Assembly (NCBI GenBank): GCA_013177825.1
Contig: JABLXX010000004.1
Location: 227,990 to 291,989, forward strand
Length of the DNA: 64,000 bases
Direction: 5' to 3'
Source: Syntrophaceae bacterium
Lineage (GTDB): Bacteria; Desulfobacterota; Syntrophia; Syntrophales; PHBD01
Both the position numbers and the translations under genes were made by a program. Position 1 is the first letter of the stretch. Each line of letters starts with the position of its first letter. Shown here piece by piece: positions 32,144-41,941 of the stretch. The notes under the pieces are model-generated. The model had not been told where the DNA came from, searched no databases, and worked only from the letters and a program-made list of their open reading frames with translations.

Positions 32144-33418
32144 ATGGCTTCCGAACAATCCGGACCCTTCGGGGTGATCTTTCGGACGCTCAAGTCCCGG
32201 AATTACCGACTGTTCTTCACGGGCCAGGGGATTTCCCTGATCGGCACCTGGATGCAGCAGGTCGCGCTGAGCTGGCTGGTCTACCGCCTGACCGATTCGG
32301 TCTTCCTGCTGGGGGTGGTCGGCTTTGCGGGCCAGTTCCCCACGTTTGTCGTCTCTCCGTTCGCGGGGGTCCTCTCGGACCGCTGGAACCGCCACCGGAC
32401 CCTGGTCCTGACCCAGACGCTGTCGATGGTGCAGGCCCTGACGCTGGCGGTTCTCGTTCTGACGGGAGCCATCGCGGTCTGGCACATCATCCTGCTGAGC
32501 CTTTTCCTGGGCTGCGTCAACGCCCTCGACATCCCGACACGGCAGTCTTTCGTCATCCACATGATCGACGACAAGAAGGACCTAGGCAACGCCATCGCCC
32601 TGAACTCCGCCATGTTCAACGGGGCAAGGTTTCTCGGACCCTCCGTGGCGGGCATCCTCATCGCCCTGGTGGGAGAAGGGGTCTGCTTTCTCCTGAACGG
32701 CCTGAGCTATATCGCCGTCATCGCGGCGCTTCTTGCCATGAGGATGTCCCCGGCGGCCCCGGTGAAAAAGAGCACCAATATGCTTCAGGAACTGGCGGAG
32801 GGGTTCCGGTACGCCTACGAATTCAAACCGATCCGGTTCATCCTCCTGCTTCTGGCCCTGACGAGCTTCATGGGGGTTCCCTATGCGGTTCTGATGCCCG
32901 CTTTTGCCCGGGACATCCTGCACGGAGGTCCCCATACCCTGGGCTTCCTGATGTCGGCAGCGGGCGTGGGGGCATTCGCGGGCGCCCTCTACCTGGCGTC
33001 CAGAACATCGGTTTTCGGGCTGGGCCGGATCATTCCGCTGTCGGCGGGCATCTTCGGCGTGGGCCTGATCGCCTTCGCCTTTTCCCGCACCCTCTGGATT
33101 TCTCTTTTCCTGATGCTCATCGTCGGCATCGGCATCATGATCCATGTGGCATCCTGCAACACGATGCTGCAGACCCTCGTGGAGGACAGCAAGCGCGGGC
33201 GGGTGATGAGCTTCTTCGCCGTCGCGTTCCTGGGGATGGCGCCGTTGGGCAGCCTGATGGCGGGTTCCGTGGCCGAAGCGATCGGCATCACCGCCACCAT
33301 GGCGATCGGAGGGGTCTTCTGCATCGCCGGCGCCGTTTTCTTTGCCGGCAAGCTTCCCCTGCTACGGTCCATCGTCCGACCGATTTACAAAGAGAAGGGC
33401 ATTGCCGAGCCTTCTTGA
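32144..33418 (+). CDS. MFS transporter, EntS/enterobactin-exporter-like family
   Basis: 424 residues with about 12 membrane spans. The N-terminal RNYRLFFTGQGISLIGTWMQ, the loop motif GVLSDRWNRHR, ALDIPTRQSFV and LNSAMFNGARFLGPSVAG are shared by the EntS-type exporters. Typical cargoes are siderophores and macrolide-like compounds, but no siderophore genes are nearby. The ATG at 32144 has GAGAGG upstream. It is followed after 25 bp by the variant lspA, so the two may be co-transcribed. Confidence 0.92.
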   Translation: MASEQSGPFGVIFRTLKSRNYRLFFTGQGISLIGTWMQQVALSWLVYRLTDSVFLLGVVGFAGQFPTFVVSPFAGVLSDRWNRHRTLVLTQTLSMVQALTLAVLVLTGAIAVWHIILLSLFLGCVNALDIPTRQSFVIHMIDDKKDLGNAIALNSAMFNGARFLGPSVAGILIALVGEGVCFLLNGLSYIAVIAALLAMRMSPAAPVKKSTNMLQELAEGFRYAYEFKPIRFILLLLALTSFMGVPYAVLMPAFARDILHGGPHTLGFLMSAAGVGAFAGALYLASRTSVFGLGRIIPLSAGIFGVGLIAFAFSRTLWISLFLMLIVGIGIMIHVASCNTMLQTLVEDSKRGRVMSFFAVAFLGMAPLGSLMAGSVAEAIGITATMAIGGVFCIAGAVFFAGKLPLLRSIVRPIYKEKGIAEPS

Positions 33419-33443
33419 GGCTGCGTCAGTGGGTATCCGAAAA

Positions 33444-33938
33444 ATGAGCATCTGGAATCGATTGATGATGATGTGCCTGGTCTCGCTGCCCTGCATCGGC
33501 TGCGACCAGGCGACGAAGCAGGCCGCCCTCTGGATTCTCCCGGAGACGGGAACGCTGTCCTTTCTCGGCGACATGGTCCGCGTACAGCTCGTTCAGAATC
33601 CGGGCGGGTTTCTGAGCCTGGGGGCCTCCCTCCCGGAGCCCTGGCGGCTGGGCCTTTTTCTGGTCGGGGTCGGAGGGCTACTCCTCGCAATCCTGGTCTT
33701 TGCGCTTTGGTCCAAAGACGTGCGCCCGTTCGAACTGCTGGCCGTTTCGCTGTTTTTTGCCGGCGGCGCCGGCAACCTCCTGGACCGCGTCCTGTACGGC
33801 GGCTCCGTGGTGGACTTCGTTCGTATCGGAGCCGGTTCGCTTCACACGGGCTTCTTCAATTTCGCCGACGTTGCCATCACCGCCGGGGCGCTGGTCTGGA
33901 TTGCCGGGATGATGCTGAATCGGCACCGGGAGGGCTGA
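33444..33938 (+). CDS. lspA: Signal peptidase II homologue (LspA-like, variant)
   Basis: 164 residues, four membrane spans. The two catalytic aspartates of prolipoprotein signal peptidase are present: D114 in GNLLDRVLYGGSVVDF and D142 in FFNFADVAITAG. The first conserved block CDQATKQAA (20-28) also matches. The block usually reading QNxGxAFS is QNPGGFLSLGASLPE here, so the substrate groove differs. It could be a second, specialised LspA rather than the housekeeping copy, which is often next to ileS. Neither ileS nor a lipoprotein gene is adjacent. Confidence 0.88.
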   Translation: MSIWNRLMMMCLVSLPCIGCDQATKQAALWILPETGTLSFLGDMVRVQLVQNPGGFLSLGASLPEPWRLGLFLVGVGGLLLAILVFALWSKDVRPFELLAVSLFFAGGAGNLLDRVLYGGSVVDFVRIGAGSLHTGFFNFADVAITAGALVWIAGMMLNRHREG

Positions 33939-33996
33939 ACCCGCGGCCCGGTCGACGGGCTGGCGGTTTCCCGGCACTTTTGATACAAGTCCTGCG

Positions 33997-34030
33997 GCGG
34001 CGGCCGCAAAGCCTTTGCCGCGGCCGCCGC
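33997..34030. repeat. 11-bp perfect GC hairpin before the methyltransferase gene
   Basis: GCGGCGGCCGC, 12-nt loop AAAGCCTTTGCC, GCGGCCGCCGC. It lies between lspA and the next gene, 24 bp before its ATG. No T-tract follows, so it is not a standard terminator; it would be a very stable structure in the leader of the methyltransferase message. Confidence 0.55.
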
Positions 34031-34053
34031 GATCCCGATATGGCGGAGGACCC

Positions 34054-34860
34054 ATGAGTCACGCGTATGTACACGGTTACGATCCGCTGGAAAACATCCG
34101 GCTTCAGGACCAGGCGTCCACGCTGGTCCATCTGCTCCATTCCGACACCGCCTACCCGGCGGGGAGCCGCGTGCTGGAGGCCGGCTGCGGCGTCGGCGCC
34201 CAGACGATCACCCTCGCCCGAAACAGCCCCGAGGCCCGGATCACCTCGATCGACATCTCCGAGGCGTCCGTCCGGGAGGCCGAGGAGAAGGTGACTTCGG
34301 CGGGGTTGACGAACGTGACCTTCCGCCGGGCCGACATATTCAGCCTGCCTTTTGAGGCGGAATCCTTCGACCATGTCTTTGTATGCTTCGTCCTGGAGCA
34401 TCTGCCGAGGCCCGTCGATGCCCTGCTGGCGCTGAAAAGTCTTCTCCGGACGGGCGGGACGGTCACGGTCATCGAAGGGGACCACGGCTCGACCTTCTTC
34501 CATCCCGACAGCGAGGCGGCGCACCGGGCGATCCAGTGCCAGGTCGAGCTGCAGCGGCGGGCCGGGGGGAATGCCGACGTGGGAAGGGAGCTGTACCCGC
34601 TCCTGTGCCGGGCTGGTTTCGGCTCTGTCCGCGTATCGCCGCGAATGGTCTACGTCGACTCCAGCCGGCCCCAACTGGTCGAGGGATTCACGAAGAAGAC
34701 CTTCACGGCCATGATCGAGGGCGTCAGGGAGTCCGCTCTGAAGGCCGGTCTCGCCGCCCCGCAGGATTTCGACCGGGGTATCGCGGACCTGTACCGGACC
34801 GCGGAATCCGACGGCGTGTTCTGCTACACCTTCTTCAAGGCCTTCGGGGAAAAGACGTGA
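34054..34860 (+). CDS. Class I SAM-dependent methyltransferase
   Basis: 268 residues from the ATG at 34054 (GGCGGAGGACCC upstream). Motif I is VLEAGCGVGAQTITLA, motif II ITSIDISE, and the later strands are FRRADIFSLPFEAESFDHVFV and LLRTGGTVTVIEGDHGS, as in ubiquinone/menaquinone-type and arsenite-type small-molecule methyltransferases. The C-terminal half is helical and may bind the substrate. A LysE-family exporter gene follows after 19 bp, which could export the methylated product; that is only inference. Substrate unknown. Confidence 0.9.
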   Translation: MSHAYVHGYDPLENIRLQDQASTLVHLLHSDTAYPAGSRVLEAGCGVGAQTITLARNSPEARITSIDISEASVREAEEKVTSAGLTNVTFRRADIFSLPFEAESFDHVFVCFVLEHLPRPVDALLALKSLLRTGGTVTVIEGDHGSTFFHPDSEAAHRAIQCQVELQRRAGGNADVGRELYPLLCRAGFGSVRVSPRMVYVDSSRPQLVEGFTKKTFTAMIEGVRESALKAGLAAPQDFDRGIADLYRTAESDGVFCYTFFKAFGEKT

Positions 34861-34879
34861 GCGCCCGCCGGGGGCCGCC

Positions 34880-35497
34880 ATGACGGTGTGGGCCTACCTG
34901 ATCCAGGGGATCGGCCTGGGCTTCGCCGCTGCGGTGCAGCCGGGGCCGTTCCAGACCTATCTTATCTCACGGACCCTCTCCCGGGGGTGGCGCCGCACGC
35001 TTCCGGCGGCCCTGGCGCCGCTGGTCAGCGACGGCCCCATCATCGTCCTGTGCCTCTTCGTCCTGAGCCGGGTGCCCCTCTGGTTCCAGCGTTTCCTGTA
35101 TCTCGCCGGCGGCCTGTTCGTCCTCTATCTCGCATACGGCGCCTTCAGGGCCTGGCGGACATTCGAGGGCGTACCTGCCACGGACGAAAAGGCGGCGAAA
35201 CAGACCGTCCTGCACGCCGCCCTGATGAACGCCGCCAATCCCAGTCCATATCTCTACTGGAGCCTCGTGACGGGACCGATCCTCCTGAACGGATGGCGCA
35301 CCGCCCCGGCCGATGGGATCGTCTTTCTCGCCGGCTTCTATGCCGCCATCATCCTCAGCCTGGCGGGGATCATCCTCCTGTTCGGCACCGCCCGGAGACT
35401 TGGGCCGAAGGTGAACCGCGCCATGATCGGTGTCTCCGCCCTCACCCTGGCCGGCTTCGGCCTGTTCCAGCTCTGGCTCGGCCTGTGGGGGAGATGA
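34880..35497 (+). CDS. LysE-family transporter
   Basis: 205 residues. The N-terminal YLIQGIGLGFAAAVQPGPFQ carries the QPGP variant of the family SPGP motif, and six hydrophobic segments follow, with the conserved NAANPSPYLYWSLVTGP loop before the fourth. Members export small polar metabolites. It is only 19 bp behind the methyltransferase gene, so the two probably form a unit. The other LysE homologue at 12040 differs in motif (SPGP) and is not a recent duplicate. Confidence 0.9.
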   Translation: MTVWAYLIQGIGLGFAAAVQPGPFQTYLISRTLSRGWRRTLPAALAPLVSDGPIIVLCLFVLSRVPLWFQRFLYLAGGLFVLYLAYGAFRAWRTFEGVPATDEKAAKQTVLHAALMNAANPSPYLYWSLVTGPILLNGWRTAPADGIVFLAGFYAAIILSLAGIILLFGTARRLGPKVNRAMIGVSALTLAGFGLFQLWLGLWGR

Positions 35498-35522
35498 ACC
35501 GGCTGGTGATCCGACTGTGGCG

Positions 35523-35969
35523 CTATCGTTCCCCGAGCCCTTCGATATCCGCCAGATCCCTGACTCGTCCCGTTGCCCGCTTGTTGACGACAAACTGTTC
35601 CCGCCCGATGAATGCGACGGGGATGTCCCCGTACCTTCCGGAGACCCGCCCCGCCCATGCCTCGTCCCATGAAACGCCGGTCAGTGAGGTGATCAGATCA
35701 ATGCGGACAGGGGGAATGCCGAGTTGCACGGTCCGTTCGGGGTGCTCGAAATCGCTCTCCGAAAGACCCAGCGATCCGAAGCCGAAGGCCTCAAGGGCGG
35801 CCAGGATCCGCCGGGCATTGGCGGACTCAGCCTTGACGAGAAGATCCAGATCTCCGGTGAAGCGGGGAACACCGTGAAATGCCAGGGCGTAGCCCCCCAC
35901 GATGAGATACTCAACGCAGTGGGCGTTGAACAGTGCGAGCAACTCTTTGAAGTCGGGCTGTGTTTCCAT
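35523..35969 (-). CDS. Nucleotidyltransferase-fold protein (DUF6036/AbiEii-like)
   Basis: 148 residues from ATG 35969 (ATG 35990 is an alternative). The nucleotidyltransferase core is visible: YLIVGGYALAFHG with the Gly-Gly (25-26), then TGDLDLLV with the metal-binding D40 and D42, and a later Asp in VRIDLITSL. Proteins of this type occur as free-standing genes in toxin-antitoxin-like pairs, such as AbiEii and MNT-HEPN. Its start overlaps the end of a 62-residue gene by 59 bp, so the two are translationally coupled. It may be a nucleotide- or RNA-modifying toxin or antitoxin; the direction of toxicity is not clear. Confidence 0.85.
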   Translation of the reverse strand: METQPDFKELLALFNAHCVEYLIVGGYALAFHGVPRFTGDLDLLVKAESANARRILAALEAFGFGSLGLSESDFEHPERTVQLGIPPVRIDLITSLTGVSWDEAWAGRVSGRYGDIPVAFIGREQFVVNKRATGRVRDLADIEGLGER

Positions 35970-36099
35970 GCTGTTGCCTGCGGAGTTCATCGACGGCGGC
36001 GATCCGTTCCTCCGGCGTCCTGCTCAACCAGTAGGACAGGTCGTCCCGGAGGCAGTCGCTCTTCTGAAAGGATCCTTTTTTTACGACTTTTTCAATCAT
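35911..36099 (-). CDS. Small partner protein of the nucleotidyltransferase
   Basis: 62 residues. The core DDLSYWLSRTPEERIAAVDELRRQ and the NTARLQRVARTVQR tail (read in pieces) match a small protein I recall as regularly encoded just upstream of DUF6036-type nucleotidyltransferases. It is basic and predicted to be helical, as antitoxins often are. An extended -10-like sequence TGCTAAAGT ends six bases before the ATG, which would give a nearly leaderless message; no strong ribosome-binding site is seen. The stop lies inside the partner gene. Confidence 0.75.
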   Translation of the reverse strand: MIEKVVKKGSFQKSDCLRDDLSYWLSRTPEERIAAVDELRRQQHGNTARLQRVARTVQRPLR

Positions 36100-36441
36100 G
36101 CACGGACTTTAGCACACATCGGCGGGATTGCGCCAGTTTGATGCATGGCAATGGGCGATTAAGAAGAGGAACGAATCCTGCGGGCATGGCGTCCCGATCC
36201 ATTTCCCCGCTGCCTGCCGTGCCAGGAACGGTCCGTTTTCAAAATTGGTCTGAATGCAGGGTGCAGGTCAGGGAGACGGTTCGGGCAAGCGAAGCCCGTC
36301 CAGATCAACCTTCTCCCGGATCACCTGATGTCCGATACCTACACATTCCTGCCAATCGCTAACAGAACTTCCGGCATTGCGATCTTCCCCGTTGGTGTTA
36401 AAAATCCTCCCCGAACGTTGTCCACCTGCCTGCGGAAACCG

Positions 36442-36593
36442 GTTCGTGAAAGACCTCTTTCCCCCCGGTCATGATGATTCCCGCGGAGTGTCCGCGGTCC
36501 CGGCCGGGAGAAATCCGGATATGGTGATCCCGGGTGCTGCCCCGATGCCTTCATGGCCTGTCCGGTCGGATCCATTCCCGAGCTTTCACGAAC
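36442..36593. repeat. Distant 11-bp inverted repeat in the lactate permease leader
   Basis: GTTCGTGAAAG (36442-36452) and its exact reverse complement CTTTCACGAAC (36583-36593), 130 bp apart. They could be two regulator half-sites in opposite orientation, or the closing stem of a long structured RNA that would enclose the hairpin at 36481-36497. Confidence 0.5.
36481..36497. repeat. Tight hairpin inside the lactate permease leader
   Basis: CCGCGGA, loop GTG, TCCGCGG: a perfect 7-bp stem enclosed by the distant inverted repeat. No T-tract follows. Confidence 0.5.
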
Positions 36594-36619
36594 AAGAATG
36601 TTTGAAAAAATAGTCCGTC

Positions 36620-36639
36620 CGCGGGGCGATGTCCCCGCG
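36620..36639. repeat. Hairpin 38 bp upstream of the lactate permease start
   Basis: CGCGGGG, loop CGATGT, CCCCGCG: a perfect 7-bp stem close to the ribosome-binding site (AAGGAG near 36657). Could be an operator or control translation initiation. Confidence 0.5.
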
Positions 36640-36677
36640 CTCATCGATAATCAAGAAAGGAGTGTCAAGAAGAGATC

Positions 36678-38459
<1,782 letters not shown>

Positions 38460-38578
38460 CTCGGGGCCTGTGCGTTGATTCATCTCCGCGCAACCCTGCA
38501 AAAAGATGAGTCGGGCGCCGGGAACCGGATCGGCAAAAGAAGACAGGACCGAAACATTCATTCATGGAGAAAGAAAAT

Positions 38579-39976
38579 ATGGTCGAGGATTCCGTGATCG
38601 CCCAGTTGAAGGGCACCGTAGGCGAATCGAATGTCCTGAAGGACAGGGCCGACCTCGTTACGTACAGCTACGATGCCACACCCGATCAGCCGAGCCGGAT
38701 GCCCGACGTGATTGTGCTGCCGGCGACCACCGCGGAAGTCCGGAACATTGTCCTGATCGCCAGGAACAGCGGGCTGGCCGTCTATCCCCGCGGGGCGGGC
38801 ACCAATCTCAGCGGGGGAACCATTCCGATCCAGGGCGGCATCGTCCTGTCGTTCCAGAGGATGGACCGGATCCTGGAAGTGGACCCGGAGAACCTGACGG
38901 CCACGGTGCAGGCGGGCGTGGTCATCCAGGCCCTCAACGACGCCGTGGCGCCGTACGGGCTGATGTACCCTCCCGACCCGGGGACGGTGACGACGGCGAC
39001 CATGGGGGGATCCGTCGCGGAATGCGCGGGAGGACTGCGCGGGCTGAAATACGGTGTGACCAAACATTATATCCTGGGGATGGAGGTCGTCCTGGCCTCG
39101 GGAGAAATCTTCAAGTTCGGCGGGAAGACGGTGAAAAACGTCACCGCCTACGATTTCGCCTCCCTCTTTGTAGGCTCCGAAGGCACCCTGGGGATCATCA
39201 CCCAAATCACCGTCAAGCTCGTCCCGCCTCCCAAATGCCGGAAGGCCATGCTGGCGACGTTTCAGCGGCTCGAAGACGCCGGAAACACGGTGACGGGCAT
39301 CATCAAGGCCCACATCATCCCCGCCACGCTGGAAATCATGGACCGGGTGACCATTCAGACCGTCGAGAGCTACGCGAAGGTCGGATTGCCGACGGATGCG
39401 GAAGCGCTTCTCCTGATCGAGGTCGACGGTGGATCCCAGGACCTGGTGGATGCGGAAGCGGAGGCCGTGCTGAAGGTGATCGGTGAGCACGGAGGGAAGG
39501 TCCGGCTCGCCCAGTCGGAGATGGAGAGAGACCGGATCTGGACGGCCCGGAGGGCCGCCCTTCCCGCATTGGCGCAGGTCAGTCCCACGACCATCCTGGA
39601 AGACGCCACGGTGCCCAGGAACTGCATTGCCGACATGCTCATTGCCGTTCAGGACATCGCCCGCCGGTATCGCCTCCGGATCGGGACATTCGGGCATGCA
39701 GGCGACGGGAATCTTCATCCCACCATTCTGACGGACGTGCGAAACGGGGAGGAAATGGAACGGGTCCACCGGGCCGTGGACGAAATTTTCTCCACGGCCC
39801 TCCGGCTCGGCGGAACCCTTTCCGGCGAGCACGGGATCGGGCTGGCCAAGATGAAATACCTCGGGGACGAGCTGAACGGCAGCGGGATCAACCTGATGCG
39901 CCGCCTGAAGGATGCCCTGGATCCCGATTCCATCCTGAATCCGGCCAAAATGGTGCCTTTGAAAAGGAATCCCTGA
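38579..39976 (+). CDS. glcD: FAD-linked lactate/glycolate oxidase subunit (GlcD type)
   Basis: 465 residues from ATG 38579, with GGAG eight bases upstream; ATG 38564 is less well placed. The PCMH-type FAD domain contains VYPRGAGTNLSGGTIPIQGG (read in parts), PPDPGTVTTATMGGSVAECAGG and YDFASLFVGSEGTLGII. The C-terminal FAD-oxidase cap holds RIGTFGHAGDGNLHPTI and the active-site GEHGIGLAKMKYL. It oxidises D-lactate or glycolate to the 2-oxoacid and passes electrons to the Fe-S partner one base downstream. Linkage to lctP favours lactate. Neither stereospecificity nor electron acceptor can be told from sequence. Confidence 0.94.
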   Translation: MVEDSVIAQLKGTVGESNVLKDRADLVTYSYDATPDQPSRMPDVIVLPATTAEVRNIVLIARNSGLAVYPRGAGTNLSGGTIPIQGGIVLSFQRMDRILEVDPENLTATVQAGVVIQALNDAVAPYGLMYPPDPGTVTTATMGGSVAECAGGLRGLKYGVTKHYILGMEVVLASGEIFKFGGKTVKNVTAYDFASLFVGSEGTLGIITQITVKLVPPPKCRKAMLATFQRLEDAGNTVTGIIKAHIIPATLEIMDRVTIQTVESYAKVGLPTDAEALLLIEVDGGSQDLVDAEAEAVLKVIGEHGGKVRLAQSEMERDRIWTARRAALPALAQVSPTTILEDATVPRNCIADMLIAVQDIARRYRLRIGTFGHAGDGNLHPTILTDVRNGEEMERVHRAVDEIFSTALRLGGTLSGEHGIGLAKMKYLGDELNGSGINLMRRLKDALDPDSILNPAKMVPLKRNP

Positions 39977-39977
39977 G

Positions 39978-41261
39978 ATGAAGACGGCCCTCTACGACTC
40001 CCTGGACGGCGTGGCCGACGCCCTCGCAAAGTGCATGAAATGCGGCAACTGCATGGCCGTCTGTCCCGTGTATCCAGCGGAAAAACGGGAATCTTCCTAT
40101 GCCCGGGGGAAACTTGCCATCGCCGAGGCGGTCCTCAGGGGCGATCTCCGTCTCGATGACGGGAGCGTCCAGGAGAAGCTCTTCAACTGCCTTGTCTGCA
40201 CCTCCTGCATGCAGAACTGCCCCTGCGGCGTGGACGTAGGGGGGATTGTGATCGCCCTCCGGGCCGCCCTGGCCAGGGAGAAGGGCCTCCACGCGGTCAA
40301 GCGCGTGATTTTCCGGACCCTGAGAAATCAGACTCTCTTCAACCGGCTGATGAAGACCGGGGCCTCTCTGCAGAGACTGGGCCTGCGCAGGATTCCCGGA
40401 GACGCCGGGTACGAGCTCCGCTTCAACATCGGGCTTCTGACGAAACGGATCTTTCCCGGCCTGGCCGCCACGCCTTTTCGCGAGCAGGCGCCGGAGCGGA
40501 TCTCCTTCCATAAACCAGGAGCGACCGCCGCCTTTTTCACCGGGTGCACCTTCAACTACATTTTTCCCGGTGTTGCCTGGGACGTGGTCAAGGTGCTGAA
40601 CGCCAACGACGTGGAGGTTCTCGTTCCCGGGGGCCAACAGTGCTGCGGCATCGCCCTGCTCGCCCACGGCGACGTGGAAGGGGCAAGGGACCTGGCACGG
40701 AAAAACCTCGACGCCATGGAGACCTGCGGAGCCGCTCAGATCGTTACGGCCTGCGGATCCTGCGGCGAGTCCTGGCAGCACGGCTTCCTGAAGATCCTGG
40801 CGGACGACCCGGTCTACGGCCCCAAGGCGGCCTTCTGGCAGAGCCGCACCTTCGATATTTCCACCTTTTTGACGGCCGTCGTTCCGTTCCGGCAACCGGA
40901 AGGGCGCATGGAGGAGACTGTCACATACCATGATTCGTGCCACATGAAGAAAGTCATGAAGGTCTTCACGGAGCCCCGGATCCTCCTGCAGTCGATTCCC
41001 GGCGTCACGCTGAAAGAAATGACCAGGCCGGACGCCTGCTGCGGAAGCGGCGGCTCCTACACGATCACACATCCGGAGACGTCCGCCGGGATCACCGGCC
41101 GGAAGATAGAGGATATTCTCAACACGGGTGCCGGCAGGGTCGTCACGGGATGTCCCGGCTGCATGATGCAGCTGTCCGAGGGGCTCGCCCGGGCAAGACG
41201 GCCGATGGTCGCCGGTCATTACATATCGCTGCTGGCCCGAGCCTATGGTGAAAATTTCTGA
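39978..41261 (+). CDS. glcF: Iron-sulfur subunit of lactate/glycolate oxidase (GlcF type)
   Basis: 427 residues. Two ferredoxin-type motifs bind [4Fe-4S] clusters: C19, C22, C25, C29 and C71, C74, C77, C81. Two CCG domains follow, with the motifs GGQQCCGIAL and DACCGSGGSY, typical of heterodisulfide-reductase-like electron carriers. The gene begins one base after the flavoprotein stop, and the proteins should form a complex that passes electrons toward menaquinone or an electron-transfer flavoprotein. No signal peptide; cytoplasmic or membrane-associated. It ends the lactate operon, and a hairpin lies 107 bp downstream. Confidence 0.95.
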   Translation: MKTALYDSLDGVADALAKCMKCGNCMAVCPVYPAEKRESSYARGKLAIAEAVLRGDLRLDDGSVQEKLFNCLVCTSCMQNCPCGVDVGGIVIALRAALAREKGLHAVKRVIFRTLRNQTLFNRLMKTGASLQRLGLRRIPGDAGYELRFNIGLLTKRIFPGLAATPFREQAPERISFHKPGATAAFFTGCTFNYIFPGVAWDVVKVLNANDVEVLVPGGQQCCGIALLAHGDVEGARDLARKNLDAMETCGAAQIVTACGSCGESWQHGFLKILADDPVYGPKAAFWQSRTFDISTFLTAVVPFRQPEGRMEETVTYHDSCHMKKVMKVFTEPRILLQSIPGVTLKEMTRPDACCGSGGSYTITHPETSAGITGRKIEDILNTGAGRVVTGCPGCMMQLSEGLARARRPMVAGHYISLLARAYGENF

Positions 41262-41367
41262 GAGCGGACAGTGGAGAGCGAAATCAGTGCAATAGCGATG
41301 CGGAAAAAGGATTCCTGAAGAAGTGCCTCTCCCCCTTCCCGTAATCCATCGGGTCGGGATTTCTTCG

Positions 41368-41398
41368 ATCCGGCGTCGGGCAACCCCTGGCGCCGGAT
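41368..41398 (+). terminator. Candidate terminator after the lactate operon
   Basis: ATCCGGCG, 15-nt loop, CGCCGGAT (41368-41375 and 41391-41398), followed by TGTCTTTGTG. The short, interrupted T-rich tail makes intrinsic termination uncertain. Confidence 0.4.
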
Positions 41399-41522
41399 TG
41401 TCTTTGTGAGGAACCCCGTTGCAATCGCCGGGCTGACAGGCTATGCATCGGCATGCGAATCTGAACCTTCTGCTGCGGATCGGAAAATGGAACGGCATTC
41501 ATCGTTATCGTGCAGGGACATA

Positions 41523-41878
41523 GTGAGAATTCTGATTCTCGCCGCATCTCTGCTGATGGTCTCTGTTTCCCATGCTGGAGAACCGCCTCTCGCAGCCCGG
41601 GCGGAGATCGAGCATCTTTTCTCCTATCTGGAGACTTCCGGCTGCGATTTCTACCGGAACGGCTCCCGGTACGACAGCAGGGAGGCGGCGGCGCAAAGCA
41701 TCAGTATCTCCTCGAAAAAGGCATGGTTTCATCCGCAGAGGAGTTCATTGAGCGGGCCGCTGCGAAAAGCAGTTCCAGCGGGAAGCCTTATCAGGTTCGC
41801 TGCGGCGGGGGGAAGATCACGGAGAGCGGCCCGTGGCTCCGGGCGGAGCTCATGAAATACCGAAAATCGCGAAAGTGA
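41523..41878 (+). pseudogene. DUF5329-like secreted protein, frameshifted
   Basis: From GTG 41523 (AGGGA upstream) one frame encodes a signal peptide (RILILAASLLMVSVSHAGEP), then AEIEHLFSYLETSGCDFYRNGSRYDSREAA in conserved pieces. Near 41691-41697, in the repetitive GGCGGCGGCG stretch, the similarity jumps to another frame that continues KHQYLLEKGMVSSAEEFIERAAAKSS and SGKPYQVRCGGG to a TGA at 41878. The two parts together make one DUF5329-type protein of about 117 residues. A one-base deletion (or two-base insertion) explains the break. The first frame otherwise runs on into a basic nonsense tail to 41855. It may be a real mutation or an assembly error in the GC repeat. Confidence 0.75.
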
Positions 41879-41941
41879 CCCGGAAGATTTCATATCGTTT
41901 GCGATCCCGGTGGCGGCGCCTGTCTATCGGCTGGAGAAAGC

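Larger units (their letters stand above)
36100..36677. other. Long intergenic leader upstream of lactate permease
   Basis: 578 bp without a convincing gene on either strand. The right half (36442-36640) carries an unusual set of inverted repeats, listed separately. The left half shows nothing definite apart from the possible promoter of the small partner gene. No tRNA-like T-loop (GGTTCGAAT) is present. I could not recognise a known riboswitch. Confidence 0.55.

Noticed and set aside
36100-36677. tRNA or known riboswitch in the long gene-free stretch
   Set aside because: No T-loop GGTTCGAATCC-like sequence, no acceptor-stem pairing with CCA, and no riboswitch core that I could recognise.
41406-41855. 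Intact 149-residue protein at the DUF5329 locus
   Set aside because: Its C-terminal third is a basic Ser/Arg-rich nonsense tail, while the conserved C-terminus continues in another frame.
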